Both the position numbers and the translations under genes were made by a program. Positions 62,001 through 64,000 of a DNA stretch of 64,000 nucleotides are shown one piece after another. This DNA comes from Dasyornis broadbenti. Its lineage: Eukaryota; Chordata; Aves; Passeriformes; Dasyornithidae. The stretch is taken from positions 682,912-746,911 of the forward strand of contig VZRN01005002.1 in assembly GCA_013397935.1 (NCBI GenBank), in the 5' to 3' direction. Positions within the stretch are counted from its first letter, which is position 1. Every line of letters begins with the position of its first letter. Under the pieces are notes generated by a model, which ran no database searches, was not told where the DNA came from, and saw nothing but the letters and a program-made list of their open reading frames with translations.

Positions 62001-62682
62001 CGACACTGATTAGAATCAAAGCCCCCAAATTAACTGAGAGCATGAAAGAGGATATTCCACAACTGATGGATACACAAAAAAGCATGTTGACTTTCCAAAT
62101 TTTAGAGCTACTGGAACAACAACAGACAAAAGGGCAGCAGGGCAAGGACAGTGAGGGAAAGTAAATCCAAGCTTCTATCCTTTACATTTACTGCAAACAA
62201 AAGCCTGGAGGCCTCTCGCATCATTTGACCAACTACAGCAGTTGTGGTAAGTACGTTCTCCATCAGTTTTTCTACTCACACACCAAGTTCTGTTTGTACT
62301 TAGAGTGCAGAGCTGAGTGAAAGATAATAAGAACAGGCTACATATTACAAACTACATCACTTAGAGATTTCCTGCACCCAAATTGTGAAATGTGATCTTA
62401 TACACAACTCCTTTCTTTGAAAGTCCCTGCTTCCTACTTTAAAATAATACAACATAATAAATGGAAAGCAATAAATCTGAAAATACTTTACTTTTGGAAA
62501 TATCAATCAGCTCGATCAGACAGATTGATCAGTAGCTTGCTATTTCTCTATTCCTTCTCTGAATTCCCTTCTGTTAATTTTTTTCATACTGAAATGCTTG
62601 AAGATTCATCCTGGGCATGCTGGTTTATATTACCTGTACAGCAAATGTACCAACTCCTCCTGAAGCTCCTAAAATTAATACT
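46926..62682 (-). CDS. RTN4IP1: RTN4IP1, 3' five coding exons (partial gene)
   Basis: This entry spans the visible part of the gene. Five exons join in frame to 192 codons plus stop and cover about the C-terminal half of the protein (human length 396 residues, from memory). RTN4IP1 is a mitochondrial NADPH-dependent oxidoreductase of the medium-chain dehydrogenase/quinone reductase family; it has been linked to coenzyme Q synthesis and, in people, to optic atrophy. The Rossmann motif GASGGVGT and the conserved NVGG and GHARGKTVINV segments are visible. The N-terminal exons, mitochondrial targeting peptide and promoter lie beyond 64000. Convergent with CRYBG1, as in human. Confidence 0.95.
48521..48574. 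repeat. 27-bp tandem duplication
   Basis: The unit starting CTCAGCTCTCTTAATTTTCT and ending CTTCATT occurs twice, at 48521-48547 and 48548-48574, without mismatch. The identity suggests a recent slippage event. Confidence 0.93.
51531..51665 (-). mobile_element. CR1 LINE, short 3' end, reverse orientation
   Basis: CATAGAATCATACAATGGTA followed by TAGGTTGGAAAGGACCTTTA and CAGGTTGCTCAGAGCCCC match the reverse complement of the last 130 bases or so of bird CR1. The well-kept end repeat suggests a moderately young copy. Confidence 0.92.
57347..57439 (-). CDS. RTN4IP1: RTN4IP1 internal exon
   Basis: 93 bases on the - strand, CTTGCAG|CAT to AAG|GTATGT, phase 0 at both ends: HLLKGVHYRWAFFMPSGPSL then DEIAELVDSGK. 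Matches the family KGVHYRWAFF and IAELVD.GK segments. Confidence 0.95.
57440..58787 (-). other. RTN4IP1 intron
   Basis: GTATTT donor to CTTGCAG acceptor on the - strand, 1.3 kb. No other element recognised. Confidence 0.87.
58788..58971 (-). CDS. RTN4IP1: RTN4IP1 internal exon, NVGG region
   Basis: 184 bases on the - strand; first base completes a codon, then FDFILDNVGGSTEKWALDLL, KKWSGATYVTLVTPFLINMD and KLGVADGMLQTGVTVGSKTL. Ends phase 0 at AAG|GTATTT. DNVGG and the TLVTP strand belong to the NADPH-binding fold of this dehydrogenase family. Confidence 0.96.
58972..61013 (-). other. RTN4IP1 intron
   Basis: GTGAGT to GTCTGCAG on the - strand, 2.0 kb, nothing recognised inside. Confidence 0.87.
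61014..61150 (-). CDS. RTN4IP1: RTN4IP1 internal exon
   Basis: 137 bases on the - strand, from TTTTTAG| (phase 0) to CCCTT|GTGAGT (phase 2): LMKAWDAHVTAVCSHDASTL, VKKLGADDVIDYKSGNLEEQ, LKTLP. Includes the LGADDVIDY segment typical of MDR oxidoreductases. Confidence 0.96.
61151..62633 (-). other. RTN4IP1 intron
   Basis: GTAATA to TTTTTAG on the - strand, 1.5 kb. Contains a T run near 61957-61969. No gene or transposable element recognised. Confidence 0.86.
62634..62682 (-). CDS. RTN4IP1: RTN4IP1 internal exon, Rossmann glycine loop
   Basis: 49 bases on the - strand between TCTTACAG and CAG|GTAATA. After one base of a split codon it reads VLILGASGGVGTFAVQ, the dinucleotide-binding A-x-x-G-x-x-G loop. 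First visible exon of the gene. Confidence 0.94.
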
Positions 62683-64000
62683 CTGTAAGAGAAAATTAAA
62701 ATATATTTAATAGTCCTTTAAATAAATTCTAGAGTAACTATGTATTCTAATTTTTTATACATCTCTGACACTGAATTATTTTTAGCGAAAGATTGGTTTT
62801 GTCATTCAATGTTATTCAAGAATGGTCAACTGTTCAGCCAGCCAAAAATGTGACTTAAGATTGCTGATCATGTGTCCTGTGCCAAAAGCATTATCTCAGC
62901 GCAGCTGAAGAGACTTCCTCATAATGTGCTTTCCACTAAATGCAGGCAGTGGAACTGTCAGGTAGTAACATTTATCACCCCAAACCCCTGTACCTGTCCT
63001 CACTTTCCCTAACATAATTGTTTAGTTTGGGACAAAATCAATTAAGAGTTCTTTCTATCTCCCAGACTCCACTGTCATATCTCCTAAAGAAAAAGTTCCT
63101 ATTCACCAAAATTTTACAAAAATCAGCCTTATCTAAGAGAAAAAGTAGTTTAGTCATCCCATTATTTAAGGAGACTGTGAACTGCAGAATATATGGAACA
63201 TAATTTTACCCTATTGCATAATATTTATGTAAAAGACAAAAATACAATGAAGTACCCTCAGTATTAACAAGTTCACATTCTATTAAATTAAGATAGGTGT
63301 CCTTTTCTTTAGAAAAAAGCAGTAGAATTTTTCTAGTTCTGTCCAGTACACCTCAAGAAGACCCTGAAAATGCCAGGTTGTGGAAACTGGCACACAAGCA
63401 AGAGAATGAAAGAGTATATTACCAAATTATTAGCAATTCAAAGTTCATTTTAACTGATCACCCTAAAATTAAAAAAAAATTGAATACAAGTTTACTCGCG
63501 TGAGGACCTAATTCCTACACGCCTAATCACTGTTCAAAGATTTCATCCAAATATTATATTAAATAAATAAACATCAGAAAGTGAATTAGCAAGAAAACCT
63601 TGCAGATCAAGATGCAAACAGTGCTTGGACTTTGGATCCATTTGCTAATACTAGAACAAAAGGAAGATCCAAGATGAAGTCCTGGCATAGGATTGGCGAA
63701 CATCATGTTTCTCAGAGTTTCTGCTTGCCAGAAAAAACTCAGAATCTTCAGAAGCTGGTGACATTCCTGTTTTAAATCTCACAGTGAAGGATGTTGAAGG
63801 AAATTGCTTTTTGCAGTACAAAACTGTACTATACAATCTGGAGTCTCAGTTTACAAAAGTTCTTTGAAGTAGTTTAAGAGACTTGGCTTTGGTCACACTA
63901 TCTATTTGAAAATGCTTCTTCTTTTGTAACTGATCAGACTCTGTTCCCTCCCATTTCACTGATCCAAGCTGCAAAATTCAGATTAAGAATATGAAACCAC
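62683..64000 (-). other. RTN4IP1 intron, continues beyond window
   Basis: No exon matching the preceding part of RTN4IP1 was found up to 64000, so this is taken as intron. The open frame at 63297-63503 (+) is AT-rich and looks like chance. Confidence 0.75.

Noticed and set aside
1..64000. A new biological system such as a defence island, CRISPR array or biosynthetic cluster
   Set aside because: The window is ordinary animal nuclear DNA with two known genes. No regularly spaced repeats, operon-like gene packing or microbial gene families were seen. No tRNA, rRNA or endogenous viral gene was recognised.

Overview
The window is vertebrate nuclear DNA, very probably from a bird. It holds long introns with GT-AG splice sites, a CpG-rich start containing a 713-base assembly gap (409-1121), and at least five truncated copies of the sauropsid CR1 retrotransposon. 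I recognised two protein-coding genes. They lie tail to tail: CRYBG1 (also called AIM1, crystallin beta-gamma domain containing 1) on the + strand, and the 3' half of RTN4IP1 (reticulon 4 interacting protein 1) on the - strand. The same neighbours occur on human 6q21, so the synteny supports both calls. All homology statements rest on remembered family sequences; no search was run.

CRYBG1 runs from the gap to 44291. I assembled 22 exons by hand. From the first visible codon (1124) to the stop (44289-44291) the exons join into one open frame of 1754 codons. The start codon and most of exon 1 lie in the N gap. Exons 1-5 encode a long, low-complexity, probably disordered N-terminal region. Exons 6-19 encode twelve beta/gamma-crystallin Greek-key motifs, forming six domains. 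Exons 20-22 encode a ricin-type beta-trefoil with one QxW motif per exon. Points of note are a likely GC-AG intron after exon 7, a 78-base intron (or an in-frame stop) between exons 3 and 4, two phase-0 micro-exons, and a Trp-to-Cys change at a motif boundary in exon 17.

From 44292 to about 46925 lies the convergent intergenic region. It contains a perfect 7-bp inverted repeat that places an AATAAA on both strands.

RTN4IP1 occupies 46926-62682 on the - strand. The last five coding exons are visible (192 codons plus stop), covering the NADPH-binding Rossmann region and the C-terminus of this mitochondrial oxidoreductase. Its earlier exons and promoter lie beyond 64000.

The rest is intron or intergenic DNA with CR1 fragments, homopolymer runs and two short duplications. 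I found no convincing RNA gene, no virus-derived element and no additional protein gene. The two genes are unrelated in function and are simply neighbours.
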